From assembly GCF_030766725.1 (NCBI RefSeq), contig NZ_JARQWR010000014.1:42718-106717 (forward strand): a DNA stretch of 64,000 nt, written 5' to 3'. The notes under the pieces are model-generated. The model searched no databases, had not been told where the DNA came from, and saw only the letters and a list, made by a program, of their open reading frames with translations. This document shows positions 44,308 to 53,090 of the stretch, one piece after another. The DNA comes from Flavobacterium aerium (GTDB lineage Bacteria > Bacteroidota > Bacteroidia > Flavobacteriales > Flavobacteriaceae). The number at the start of each line of letters is the position of its first letter. Positions within the stretch are counted from its first letter, which is position 1. The translations under genes and the position numbers were made by a program.

Positions 44308-45726
44308 ATGTTGAAAAAATTCAAATATCAACTTATAGCCGATACTATAGAAAAGCAGATTAAGGATGAAGTATTAGTTCCCGGTAATAAGCTTCCATCG
44401 TTACGTGTATTATGTACAACACATGGAATCAGTCAGAGCACCGCTATTGCTGTGTATTATGATTTGGAATCAAAAGGCTATGTAGAAGCCAATCCAAAAT
44501 CGGGTTATTATGTGAGTCAACATATTCAAAAACAGCGTGTACTTCCTAAAACCAGTAAACCGGATGGTAAATTGAGTGAGGATGCTATGGACAAAATCAC
44601 CGAATTGGTACTTTATTCTGCGGGTGCCGATTATATTCAGCTTTCCCACGGTGTTCTTGCTGATGAATTATTGCCAATTGCTAAGTTAAATAAAGCCATG
44701 ATTCTGGCGATGAGAAGTCTAAAGGATAGTGGTACTGCTTATGGAGAAACACAAGGTAATGAGAAATTGAGACGTCAAATTGTCCGACATACCTATCATA
44801 TTCCACAACTTGATCATGAAGAATTAATTACTACAGCGGGTTGTATTAATGCTATTTCTTATGCTTTAATGGCACTAACAGAACCTGGAGATTCTATTGC
44901 GGTAGAGAGTCCTGCCTATTTTGGCATATTACGCTTAGCCAAAAGTTTAAAATTAAATGTAGTCGAACTACCTACCCATCCTATAACAGGTATTGTGATT
45001 GAATCGCTACAAGATGCATTGGAAACCAAGAATATTAAAGTAGGTCTAATTGTTAGCAATTTTAGCAATCCATTGGGTAGTTTGATGCCTGATGAGCATA
45101 AAAAAGCAATTGTAAAACTGATACAACAGTACAATATTCCATTGATAGAAGATGATATTTATGGTGATTTATATTTTGAAACTAGGCCTTCAACTTGTAA
45201 AAGTTTTGATGAAAGTGGACTTGTTATTTTATGTAGTTCCTTTTCAAAAACGTTAGCACCAGGGTATCGAATTGGCTGGATTGCACCCGGAAAATTTAAA
45301 GCTGAGATTTTAAAACTGAAACTTACGCATTCTATTTCTTCTACCAATATCACACAGGAGGTAATCGCTAACTTCTTAGAAACTGGACGTTATGATCATC
45401 ATTTACGAAAATTAAGACGCTCTTTACAAACAAATTGTATTCAATATACTAGAGCTATTGATCGTTATTTTCCAGACAACACCAAAATAAGCGCCCCAAA
45501 AGGCGGAATGGTCTTGTGGGTAGAGTTTGATAAAAAAGTAAATACTATTGAACTTTTCAAAATGGCAGTTCAAGCAGGAATCAGTATTGCGCCGGGGAAA
45601 ATGTTTACACTACAAGATCAGTTTAGCAATTGCCTTCGTCTCAATTATGGAATACCGCTAAATGAGCAAACTGAAGCCGCTTTAAAGACCATTGGAGATT
45701 TGGCAAAAATTCTGGATAGACGATAA
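44308..45726 (+). CDS. MocR/GntR-type transcriptional regulator with aminotransferase domain
   Basis: A 472-residue regulator. The N-terminal GntR winged helix (about residues 10-75; GNKLPSLRVLCTTHGISQST) is joined to a class I aminotransferase-like domain. The PLP-binding Lys314 (CSSFSKTLAPGYRIGWI) is present, as are the Asn/Pro and Asp-Tyr elements (NFSNPLGS, EDDIYGDLYF) that hold the cofactor. MocR proteins use PLP and amino acids or vitamin B6 as signals rather than as an enzyme. It is divergent from the GNAT-peroxiredoxin gene, the most likely target. No B6 synthesis gene is near. Confidence 0.93.
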   Translation: MLKKFKYQLIADTIEKQIKDEVLVPGNKLPSLRVLCTTHGISQSTAIAVYYDLESKGYVEANPKSGYYVSQHIQKQRVLPKTSKPDGKLSEDAMDKITELVLYSAGADYIQLSHGVLADELLPIAKLNKAMILAMRSLKDSGTAYGETQGNEKLRRQIVRHTYHIPQLDHEELITTAGCINAISYALMALTEPGDSIAVESPAYFGILRLAKSLKLNVVELPTHPITGIVIESLQDALETKNIKVGLIVSNFSNPLGSLMPDEHKKAIVKLIQQYNIPLIEDDIYGDLYFETRPSTCKSFDESGLVILCSSFSKTLAPGYRIGWIAPGKFKAEILKLKLTHSISSTNITQEVIANFLETGRYDHHLRKLRRSLQTNCIQYTRAIDRYFPDNTKISAPKGGMVLWVEFDKKVNTIELFKMAVQAGISIAPGKMFTLQDQFSNCLRLNYGIPLNEQTEAALKTIGDLAKILDRR

Positions 45727-45863
45727 CCATTGTATGGTTCAAAAAAAACTATGAACATCGTATTATTCCCATTTATTTGTTAAATTTAACTGAGATTCAA
45801 AGGAGCTTTGTTTCTATAGTATTGCTTGCGTAAGGTATTCATTAACCCCTTTTCAGTTCGTCT

Positions 45864-46799
45864 ATGTGTAAAACTTTACTTTCCCTTTTATCGGTACTCA
45901 GTTTATCTCTTTTGGTATCTTGCTCTACTTCAAAAAGAATATCGAACTCTAAATTACAGCAATTTAAATACAATTACTGTGCTCCCACTGTTCCTAATAA
46001 TATCACTAATGACCCTTGGCAGGAAACCAACAGTAATGATTTATCTAAATTCAATATTTCTACCCATGATCAATTGCTTTGTGAAATTCTGGGTATAACA
46101 GATCACATGAATGAATTATGGCTATTGAGACAGGACAGTTTGCATGATAATTCGGCTAAAGAAGTCGTTCTTAAACATAAAATTATCAGTCGAATATTAT
46201 TAGCTCAATCAGAAATACAATCTATTTCAGCAGAACTTGATTGTGAAGGAGAACGATCGGATATGGCTGCAAGTTACCTTGATGATATCAATAGTAAAAG
46301 AAATACAAATTTGACGATTAGTGCCGTAATTGTTGGTGCCATAACAGGTATAGCATCTACTGTCACAAAAAATCCTGCTCAAACGACAGTTGCAATTAGT
46401 GGAGGTACACTCGGAGGTCTTTTAGGTTTGATGACTATTAATCCCAAAGGAAAAACAGTTGAATTTTACCATGATCGAAATTTGTTACGCACCATTTGGT
46501 TCACCACTTCTACCAATAGTGATTATCCAACATTTGTATGGAAAATGCTTCATGAAAAGAAATTCAGCAATCTTGGTGAAGTTACGCTCGCTGAAAGCAT
46601 AAAAAACAGGTGGCAACAATTTGAATTTGAAGGAAGTATTGATCCTGAAAAAGAGAAACTACTGTTTAGTACAGGTGGTAATTATTATTCCGCCGATTTA
46701 CATTCTCGTTCTTCCATGCTCAATCAATTACAATCTACAGTTCGCTCCTTCCACCAGGATTTAACGAGTCTTATTACGTATATCAATAATGCCGAATAA
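45864..46799 (+). CDS. Orphan lipoprotein with a glycine-rich hydrophobic segment
   Basis: I do not recognise this 311-residue protein. It starts with a clean lipoprotein signal (LLVSC, Cys20), then about 115 polar and helical residues, and a Gly/Thr/Ala-rich hydrophobic stretch at about 150-190 (NLTISAVIVGAITGIAS, then SGGTLGGLLGLMT) with a GxxxG-like rhythm, similar to glycine-zipper segments of outer-membrane lipoproteins. The last ~110 residues are again soluble. The design fits a lipoprotein with a second membrane contact. Its 3' end faces the DUF962 gene across 2 bp. No regulatory signal is evident upstream. Confidence 0.68.
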   Translation: MCKTLLSLLSVLSLSLLVSCSTSKRISNSKLQQFKYNYCAPTVPNNITNDPWQETNSNDLSKFNISTHDQLLCEILGITDHMNELWLLRQDSLHDNSAKEVVLKHKIISRILLAQSEIQSISAELDCEGERSDMAASYLDDINSKRNTNLTISAVIVGAITGIASTVTKNPAQTTVAISGGTLGGLLGLMTINPKGKTVEFYHDRNLLRTIWFTTSTNSDYPTFVWKMLHEKKFSNLGEVTLAESIKNRWQQFEFEGSIDPEKEKLLFSTGGNYYSADLHSRSSMLNQLQSTVRSFHQDLTSLITYINNAE

Positions 46800-46801
46800 A
46801 T

Positions 46802-47275
46802 CTATTTTTTCATTGAAAAAACATTATCCAATACCCAAGCAGGCCCAATAAGGAGAAACTGTAAATCTTTTAAAAACGAAGGTTTTTTACCTTCAATTTT
46901 ATGTCCATAAAACTGTCCAATCCAAGCTACTGCAAAAATGACAATGGATACAATCCAAAGCGGAAGATAAACCGATATCAGATAATTAACGACCAAACAG
47001 AGTAGTGAAAACAAAGCGACCTTTAATGCCATACTGATGGACAATCGCAAATAAAAGAATAAAACAAAAATCAATACCACAACTGCCCAATTCACAAATA
47101 TAGGCTGATTTGATCCCACTATACGGTCTAAAAAACCGGTTGGAATACTCATCAGCAATCCAACTATTGAAAAGAAAATAGCTGGTACACAAATGTAATG
47201 TATCGCTTTATTTTGTGGGTTTTGATGACTTACTCCGTATTCATCAAACCATTGCTTTAAGGTTCTCATAATCAT
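46802..47275 (-). CDS. DUF962/Mpo1-like membrane protein
   Basis: A 157-residue protein with four hydrophobic helices and the conserved opening of the family: WFDEYGVSHQNPQNKAIHYICVP, including the His residues that bind iron in yeast Mpo1. The C-terminal part has AWIGQFYGHKIEGKKPSFLKDL, also characteristic. Yeast Mpo1 is a dioxygenase that shortens 2-hydroxy fatty acids by one carbon, so a lipid-related oxidation is possible here. Two ATGs, at 47275 and 47269, are both usable. The gene is alone on its strand. Confidence 0.88.
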   Translation of the reverse strand: MIMRTLKQWFDEYGVSHQNPQNKAIHYICVPAIFFSIVGLLMSIPTGFLDRIVGSNQPIFVNWAVVVLIFVLFFYLRLSISMALKVALFSLLCLVVNYLISVYLPLWIVSIVIFAVAWIGQFYGHKIEGKKPSFLKDLQFLLIGPAWVLDNVFSMKK

Positions 47276-47509
47276 CCATTTATTTACTATTACTAAGTTA
47301 AATAATTAATTCTAGTAAATGAAGGTTAGCCCTAGTTTATTATTTACTCTTTTTCTAAAATACTGAAAAGTTCACCATCTTAAAAATAGAATTAATGTTC
47401 ATATTTGTAATTCAATTGGTGGACGATTCGCTGTTTTTTTTCAAAAAACGAACCCCGTTAACCACTTTTTTTTAATAACTTACGATTCAATTTAAAAAGG
47501 AACTACGCT

Positions 47510-47863
47510 ATGGTACTAAAAGTTATTAATACAATATTAATTCTTGGTGCCGTATATATGGGCATCAAACAAGGCTGGGCAATGTTCTCTGGAAAGCCAG
47601 AAATGCTCGAATTATTTGGCAAATGGCACTTTAGTAAAACAGCTGTTATGATGGTCGGTGCCATTACTCTGCTTAGTGCTTTACTACTACTGCATCCTAA
47701 AACCTTTGTTTGGGGTAATTTCCTGATGGCAGCAGGAATACTACTTATTATTTGTTTCCATCTCCAAGATAAAGACCTAAAAGGTACCGCAATCGAGTTG
47801 CCTTTTTTACTCCTCAATTTTGTGATTCTGTATTTACAACATCCTTTTTCCAAACCATTGTAA
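47510..47863 (+). CDS. Small four-helix membrane protein, unknown
   Basis: A 117-residue protein with four hydrophobic segments (about residues 3-20, 42-62, 66-86 and 93-112) and short polar loops. The order and loop lengths recall DoxX-like proteins, and the loop WAMFSGKPEMLELFGKWH is distinctive, but I cannot name a family firmly. An AAAAGGA element lies 8 bp before the ATG, unusual for this genome where purine-rich sites are rare. The next gene, an exported NTF2-like protein, starts 13 bp after the stop, so the two are co-transcribed. Confidence 0.65.
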   Translation: MVLKVINTILILGAVYMGIKQGWAMFSGKPEMLELFGKWHFSKTAVMMVGAITLLSALLLLHPKTFVWGNFLMAAGILLIICFHLQDKDLKGTAIELPFLLLNFVILYLQHPFSKPL

Positions 47864-47876
47864 AACTAAATTCCTG

Positions 47877-48317
47877 ATGAAACAGTATTTATACAGTCTG
47901 CTCCTTATGCTTTTATGCTGTATGACAGCTCATGCACAATCCCCATCTCCTAAAAAAGAAATAAAATCATCTAAAACCAATACGAATATGCCATTAAATA
48001 CAGAAAAATTATCCAATTCAATTGTTAAGAGTGCTATTGAAGCATTAGAAAAAGGAGATTCAAAAGGCTGGTTTTCCTTATTTACAGATCAGGCTGAACT
48101 TTATGATGATGGCCGAAAAATGGATTTCAAATCATTCTTTTCAAAAGCTATAGGTCATGAACGGTTTACGAGTATCGATAAGGTTGAAAACAACGGACTA
48201 GATCTCTATGGGAAATTCCATAGTGATCAATGGGGCGATTTTAAAACATATTTTAAATTCTATCTCAATGAGAATCATAAAATTACTAAACTTGAAATTG
48301 GTCAGGCCAATTATTAG
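47877..48317 (+). CDS. Exported NTF2/SnoaL-like protein
   Basis: A 146-residue protein with a signal peptide (to about residue 20, AHAQ) followed by a Lys/Ser-rich linker and one SnoaL/NTF2-like cone fold of about 105 residues: SAIEALEKGDSKGWFSLFTD, then ELYDDGR and a C-terminal strand KITKLEIGQA. This fold provides a small hydrophobic pocket used for catalysis or binding; no catalytic Asp/His pair can be assigned. It lies between the small membrane protein (13 bp) and a bestrophin gene (54 bp), so the three may work together in the envelope. Confidence 0.7.
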   Translation: MKQYLYSLLLMLLCCMTAHAQSPSPKKEIKSSKTNTNMPLNTEKLSNSIVKSAIEALEKGDSKGWFSLFTDQAELYDDGRKMDFKSFFSKAIGHERFTSIDKVENNGLDLYGKFHSDQWGDFKTYFKFYLNENHKITKLEIGQANY

Positions 48318-48371
48318 ATACTAGAATCTCTTTTCATTTTTATTACAATTTAATATTCAGAACATTCCATT

Positions 48372-49376
48372 ATGCGCATAGGAAAACATTATAATCTCAC
48401 AGAATTTTTACTTTGGACCCGCAAAAGCATTTATTGGCTCTTTATCATATCTTTTATTCCCACTGCCTTATATCAGTTTCTTGGATGGAAATGGCTTGCA
48501 ATTCCATGGGTTCCAGTGGCATTAATTGGTACTGCTGCAGCTTTCATTGCTGGATTTAAAAATACGCAAACCTACAATCGAATGTGGGAAGCCAGACAAA
48601 TATGGGGTGCTATCATAAACAGTAGCAGAACCTGGGGAATCATGGTCAAGGACTTTGTGAGAAACAGTAAAAGTGAGGAAGAAAAACAGATTCATAAAGA
48701 GTTAATCTACCGTCACATTGCTTGGCTTACGGCATTGCGTTTTCAAATGAGAGAATCTAGAAATTGGGAAAATATCAAAACAAAATCCCGCAATTTCGAA
48801 TATACAAATCATTATACGATTCCAGAATGGAAAAACAAACTTGAAGATGACCTACAACCTTATCTTTCTGAAAAAGAGCGTCAGTATATTCTAGGAAAGA
48901 AAAATAGAGCCACTCAAATTATTGCTTTACAATCCAAACAATTGAAAGAATTAAATGAATCAGGGGAATTAGAAACCCTCCGTTATGTAGAGATGGAGAA
49001 TATTCTAAAAGAACTTTATGATCATCAAGGAAAAAGTGAACGAATTAAAAACTTCCCCTATCCACGTCAATTTGCCAGTATAAATTTATTCTTCATCCGC
49101 TTATTAATCATTCTTTTACCATTTGGTTTATTAAATGAATTTGGAAAAATCAGTGGGCTTGGAGTATGGCTTACTATACCTTTCAGCATCATGGTGGGTT
49201 GGGTTTTTATCTCTCTAGAACAAGTAGGAGAAAGTACTGAGAATCCATTTGAAGGTGGGGCTAATGATATTCCTATCACTTCCATAAGCCGTACGATAGA
49301 AATTGACTTGCGTGAAATGCTAGATGAAACCGACATTCCTCCTGCTCTTGAAGCGGAGTATAACATCCTAATGTAA
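48372..49376 (+). CDS. Bestrophin family ion channel (second copy)
   Basis: A 334-residue channel protein with the bestrophin signatures: FKNTQTYNRMWEARQIWGAI near residues 60-80 and ENPFEGGANDIPITSISR near 290-307, matching the calcium-sensor and neck regions of the family. It differs clearly from the first copy at 31613-32563 and has its own N terminus (MRIGKHYNLTEFLLWTRKSI), which is the most common form in bacteria. It follows the small membrane and NTF2-like genes on the same strand. Ion selectivity cannot be judged from the sequence. Confidence 0.91.
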   Translation: MRIGKHYNLTEFLLWTRKSIYWLFIISFIPTALYQFLGWKWLAIPWVPVALIGTAAAFIAGFKNTQTYNRMWEARQIWGAIINSSRTWGIMVKDFVRNSKSEEEKQIHKELIYRHIAWLTALRFQMRESRNWENIKTKSRNFEYTNHYTIPEWKNKLEDDLQPYLSEKERQYILGKKNRATQIIALQSKQLKELNESGELETLRYVEMENILKELYDHQGKSERIKNFPYPRQFASINLFFIRLLIILLPFGLLNEFGKISGLGVWLTIPFSIMVGWVFISLEQVGESTENPFEGGANDIPITSISRTIEIDLREMLDETDIPPALEAEYNILM

Positions 49377-49621
49377 TCTATTAAAATTCAGAAATTCTAT
49401 CCCAATATCAAAACAACGGAAGATACTGTAAACATGTGACTATTTCTCAATGGAGATACTGATATGGGTTCATTCTCATCCTATAAACGTTTTGAACACT
49501 TAAATTTGGAAACGAATCAACGTACTAATTGGATGGATGATTTTTTTGCCTAAACGCATTCAATACACAGAATTATGCCTACATTTAGATATCCGTTTTA
49601 ATCTTTTTAAATAAAAATCCA

Positions 49622-50080
49622 ATGAAACGAATTATTCTAATCGCTATTTTAGGTTTATTCTATCATACAATGCAGGCACAAGCTGAAAACCCTAAATACA
49701 ATAAAAACTTAGCCGAATCCTTAGGAGCTGATGAGTATGGCATGAAATTCTATGTTTTGGTCATTTTAAAAACGGGCGCGAATACTACAAAGAATAAAGA
49801 AGTAACCGATAGTTTATTTCAAGGTCACATGGCCAATATAGAAAAATTAGCCAAGGATGGTAAGCTTGTCATTGCAGGACCAATGCAAAAAAATGAAAAG
49901 TCTTATCGTGGAATTTTTGTGCTGAATGTAAAAACAATAGAAGAAGCTGCCACATTACTCGAAACTGATCCAGCAATTAAAGAAAAATTATTGGAAGCCG
50001 AATTATATGGTTGGTATGGTTCCGCAGCATTACCGTTATATCTAAAAGAACACGATAAAATCGAAAAGAAGAAACACTAG
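49622..50080 (+). CDS. Exported YciI-like protein
   Basis: A 152-residue protein with a signal peptide (to about residue 20, MQAQ). The mature part matches the YciI fold: FYVLVILKTGANTTKN, then a helix with HMANIEKLAKDGKLVIAGPM, which contains the His-Asp-like core of the family, and GIFVLNVKTIEEAATLLETDP. Cytoplasmic YciI proteins are small ferredoxin-like enzymes or modulators of unclear role; the exported form here is unusual. It is the last gene of the plus-strand run that begins with the small membrane protein, after a 245-bp gap in which I see no gene. Confidence 0.82.
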   Translation: MKRIILIAILGLFYHTMQAQAENPKYNKNLAESLGADEYGMKFYVLVILKTGANTTKNKEVTDSLFQGHMANIEKLAKDGKLVIAGPMQKNEKSYRGIFVLNVKTIEEAATLLETDPAIKEKLLEAELYGWYGSAALPLYLKEHDKIEKKKH

Positions 50081-50090
50081 ACTAGAGCCA

Positions 50091-50447
50091 TTAAATATTA
50101 TGTGCGATATGCCATAAAACACCCGTTGGGTCAATGAGATGAAAATCTCGCATTTTCCATGGTTCGTCTTTAGGTTCGCTCATGAAAACACCATAACGAT
50201 TCACGATGTCTTTTTCATTCCAGTTTGCCCACCATGCATCGGCATCATCCACCATCAGATGCATCACAAAATTTTCTGCATGTTCTTCCACATAAAAATT
50301 CTGTAAAAAGAAACTACAGTCTTGGAATAGCACATACGCTAAATCATTATCGCTCCATGGAATGGAAAATCCTAAATCGATATAAAATTGCTTTGCAAGT
50401 TCAAAATCTTTTGTCGGTACAAAAGCTTTAATTTCTACTGCATTCAT
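50091..50447 (-). CDS. VOC (glyoxalase/bleomycin-resistance) family protein
   Basis: A 118-residue single vicinal-oxygen-chelate domain from the ATG at 50447 (MNAVEIKAFVPTKDFELAK); the frame upstream of it is not family-like. The paired beta-alpha-beta units, LGFSIPWSDNDLAYVLFQD, and the C-terminal FHLIDPTGVLWHIAH are typical. Whether the metal-binding Glu/His set of glyoxalases is complete is not clear; many small members are resistance or binding proteins with unknown ligands. It faces the YciI-like gene across 10 bp. Confidence 0.87.
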   Translation of the reverse strand: MNAVEIKAFVPTKDFELAKQFYIDLGFSIPWSDNDLAYVLFQDCSFFLQNFYVEEHAENFVMHLMVDDADAWWANWNEKDIVNRYGVFMSEPKDEPWKMRDFHLIDPTGVLWHIAHNI

Positions 50448-50610
50448 TATTAAGTTGTTTAGAAAATATATACACAAATATATGTGAAAATTCACATAGT
50501 GAAACAGCCATTTTGTAAATTAGCATCAATGAATTTCATTTTTCTATTTATTGAAAAATTTGATATTTTCTAAAAATAAATGCTCAATAAACCAATTTAT
50601 TATTACACTC

Positions 50611-51312
50611 ATGAATCTAAAAGATGCAAAAATAATTATTACCGGTGGTAGTGCCGGAATAGGATATGAAACTGCTAAATTATTAAAAGAATCTGGTGCT
50701 CAGGTCGTGATCTGTGGTCGCCATGAGGATACAATCCTTAAAGCTGCACAAGAAATAAATGTACATGGTTTCAAAGCAGATGTAGCTAATGAAGCAGATG
50801 TTATCGCCCTTTTCAAATTTGCTTTTGAAAAAATGGGAGGTATTAATGCTTTAATCAACAATGCAGGTATTGGTCAATTTTCTTCTTTGGTGGATACCAC
50901 AGCTGAGGATATGAAAAAAGTATTTGATATTAATGTATTAGGAGCCTTTTTTGCAGGAAAAGAAGCCGCTAAGTATTTCATCAAGCAAAATCATGGTAAC
51001 ATCATTAATATTGCTTCTACAGCTGCTCGCAAAGGGTTTGCAGAAGGAACATCATATGTGGCTAGCAAATTTGCCTTGGCCGGTATGACAGAATGTTGGC
51101 GTGCTGAACTCAGACAATATAATGTTCGTGTAATGCAGGTTAATCCTAGTGAAGTAATTACCACTTTTGGTGAGAAACTAAACTTCCCTGCTCCTACCAA
51201 TGTGGAACGCAAATTAAAAGCAACCGAGATTGCTCATGTTATTCAATCCATGTTATCAATGAACGATGTTGGTTTTATCACAGAAACCTCAGTTTGGGCA
51301 ACTAATCCATAA
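50611..51312 (+). CDS. Short-chain dehydrogenase/reductase
   Basis: A 233-residue NAD(P)-dependent oxidoreductase from the ATG at 50611 (the frame extends 20 codons further up without support). The Rossmann motif is TGGSAGIG (about residues 11-18), NNAG lies near 84, and the catalytic set is present: Ser near residue 136 (INIASTAARKG) and Tyr-x3-Lys (SYVASKFALAG, about 149-153). The order fits classical SDRs of the 3-ketoacyl reductase-like group; the substrate is unknown. It ends at a strong terminator shared with the convergent reductase-like gene. Confidence 0.92.
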   Translation: MNLKDAKIIITGGSAGIGYETAKLLKESGAQVVICGRHEDTILKAAQEINVHGFKADVANEADVIALFKFAFEKMGGINALINNAGIGQFSSLVDTTAEDMKKVFDINVLGAFFAGKEAAKYFIKQNHGNIINIASTAARKGFAEGTSYVASKFALAGMTECWRAELRQYNVRVMQVNPSEVITTFGEKLNFPAPTNVERKLKATEIAHVIQSMLSMNDVGFITETSVWATNP

Positions 51313-51363
51313 AACTAAAAATTTTGAGGAGAAACGGTTTTCAAATCCAAACCATCAATCTAT

Positions 51364-51396
51364 AAAAAAGCCCGTTTATACGGGCTTTTCTTTTTT
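51364..51396 (+). terminator. Bidirectional intrinsic terminator
   Basis: AAAAGCCCGT (51366-51375) pairs with ACGGGCTTTT (51380-51389) around a four-base loop, with A- and T-runs on the outer sides. It overlaps the last bases of the minus-strand gene. Confidence 0.9.
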
Positions 51397-52033
51397 AATT
51401 ACTCGCTACAAATGGAGCTTTCTGACTATAATTGTCCGTCTCAATTGCTGTAACAATGAAATCGGCTAAATCGGCAGTACTGATTCGCGCTCCTAAACAA
51501 TCTTCTAGGCTCACTAAAAGCCCTCTTCTTTCGCTCGTCTGTTCTATCCACGGCAATCGAATCATGGTCCAGCTAACGTTGCTCTCCCTTACAATATCGT
51601 AAGCTCTTTGTTTATCGGCAACTACTTCTGGAAACATATCTTTCATCCATTTTGAGGCTTCAATATTGGCATTACTTTTAGCATCGCCAGGTACATCTAT
51701 TGTAATTCCAGCTAAAAACATATAGCGCTGAACATGGTACTCGTCCATCCCTTTCAGAATATTAATTGCTGCCAAACTGGACATCAATGGTTCCTCTTTC
51801 GGTTGTCCTATAGCACTAATCACAACGGTACAGCCTTGTACTAACTGTTGTACAGATTCGTACTCTTTTACATCTCCCATCACAATAGAGAGCTGAGGGT
51901 GGATTATGGTATATTTTTCAGGATTTCTGATTAATGCATTTACTGCATAACCCTCTTGTAATAATTGTTGTAGTATAGATTGACCAGCCTTACCTGTTGC
52001 TCCCAATAGCGCTATTTTTATTGAATTTTTCAT
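51395..52033 (-). CDS. NAD(P)-binding NmrA-like reductase (atypical SDR)
   Basis: A 212-residue protein with an N-terminal nucleotide-binding motif ALLGATGKAGQSILQQL (the GATGxxG form of atypical SDRs). There is no Tyr-x3-Lys pair; TVVISAIGQ and the late DLADFIVTAIE are typical for the NmrA/flavin-reductase-like group. These proteins act as NADP-sensing regulators or reduce flavins and quinones. It is convergent with the SDR gene and is preceded by a 295-bp region, 52034-52328, in which I see only AT-rich sequence and a -7 box near 52294 for the next gene. Confidence 0.87.
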   Translation of the reverse strand: MKNSIKIALLGATGKAGQSILQQLLQEGYAVNALIRNPEKYTIIHPQLSIVMGDVKEYESVQQLVQGCTVVISAIGQPKEEPLMSSLAAINILKGMDEYHVQRYMFLAGITIDVPGDAKSNANIEASKWMKDMFPEVVADKQRAYDIVRESNVSWTMIRLPWIEQTSERRGLLVSLEDCLGARISTADLADFIVTAIETDNYSQKAPFVASN

Positions 52034-52293
52034 GATTTTCTTTATAAAATTAAAAAGGAATATCCTGTAGCGTATTAAGTAGTTATACGTTACTTACGAA
52101 TTACATCGTGTAATTCGATTTAATTGGATTCTATTTTATAAAGACATTAGAATAGCGCAAATATAAAAAAATCTCCTTCAATACAACAACCAAACAAAAT
52201 TACAATTGAAACAAAATATCACTTTATTTTAACGAAAAGAATAAGCATTCCATTATTTATTACCATTTGTTTCCTCTTTTTACTAAAACTAAA

Positions 52294-52301
52294 TATCTTT
52301 G
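52294..52301 (+). promoter_or_regulatory. -7 box of the SRPBCC gene (TATCTTTG)
   Basis: TATCTTTG matches TAnnTTTG, 27 bp before the ATG at 52329. TTTG at 52266-52269 is 24 bp upstream, slightly longer than the usual spacer. Confidence 0.5.
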
Positions 52302-52328
52302 ACAGGCTAACCAATTAATAATCATCTA

Positions 52329-52871
52329 ATGAAAATCTTTAAAAAAATTATTATTGCACTTGCCATTTTAGTGGGTATACTACTAATTGCAGGTCTTTTT
52401 CTAAAAAAAGATTATTCTGTTGAACGAGAAATCGTAATTAATAAACCCAAACAGGAAGTATTTGATTACATCAAATTGCTTAAAAATCAGGATTATTTTA
52501 GCAAGTGGTCTATGCAGGATCCTAATGCTGTAAAAACGTATCGCGGTATCGATGGAACTCCTGGATTTGTAGCAACTTGGAATAGTAAAAATAATGAAGT
52601 GGGTGCTGGTGAACAGGAAATCAAAAAAATTACGGAAGGCGATCGTATGGACGTTGAACTGCGTTTCAAAGTACCTTTTGAATCCACCGAAAATGCTTAT
52701 TTTATTACTGAAGCGATCTCACCTACACAAACAAAAGTAAAATGGGGCTTCAATGGACATACAGGATATCCCATGAATTTAATGTGTGTCTTCATGAACT
52801 TTGAAGGAATGGTTGGTAATGATTTAAATATTGGTTTAATAAACCTTAAAGGTGTTTTAGAAAAAAAATAG
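52329..52871 (+). CDS. SRPBCC family protein with N-terminal membrane anchor
   Basis: A 180-residue protein. One membrane helix at about residues 5-25 is followed by a START/polyketide-cyclase-like (SRPBCC) domain: VEREIVINKPKQEVFDYIK, then FSKWSMQDPN and the closing helix with GLINLKGVLEKK. This fold holds hydrophobic ligands in a deep cavity. The anchor would place the domain in the periplasm or on the cytoplasmic face depending on orientation; the Lys-rich start favours a cytoplasmic N terminus and an outside domain. The gene has its own promoter and is followed by a long hairpin at 52892-52967. The ligand is unknown. Confidence 0.84.
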   Translation: MKIFKKIIIALAILVGILLIAGLFLKKDYSVEREIVINKPKQEVFDYIKLLKNQDYFSKWSMQDPNAVKTYRGIDGTPGFVATWNSKNNEVGAGEQEIKKITEGDRMDVELRFKVPFESTENAYFITEAISPTQTKVKWGFNGHTGYPMNLMCVFMNFEGMVGNDLNIGLINLKGVLEKK

Positions 52872-52891
52872 ATGTCATTTACCCGTGAATT

Positions 52892-52967
52892 TAATTGGTT
52901 GTATTTTCCTTCCTATTCGTTTCATATAATTCCAAAACGGATAATAACTGGGGTAAATACAACCAAT
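52892..52967. repeat. Long imperfect hairpin after the SRPBCC gene
   Basis: AATTGGTTGTATTT (52892-52905) and AAATACAACCAATT (52954-52967) are perfect 14-base inverted arms. Inside them TATTCGTTT (52913-52921) can pair with AAACGGATA (52934-52942) with one G-T pair. Together they could fold as a 76-base hairpin. No T-run follows, so it is not a standard terminator. Confidence 0.6.
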
Positions 52968-53090
52968 TGTATTTTACATTCAATACACACATTCTTAAAG
53001 TTTTAAATTTACCACGTCAAAACGGTTTTATCTACTATAAAAAACCAAAACATTATGCTATTTTAGCCTACACAATTAATCCGGAAACAG

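Noticed and set aside
49464..49553. A 29-codon frame in the gap before the YciI-like gene
   Set aside because: Too short, no signal or family pattern; could be a remnant but nothing supports that.
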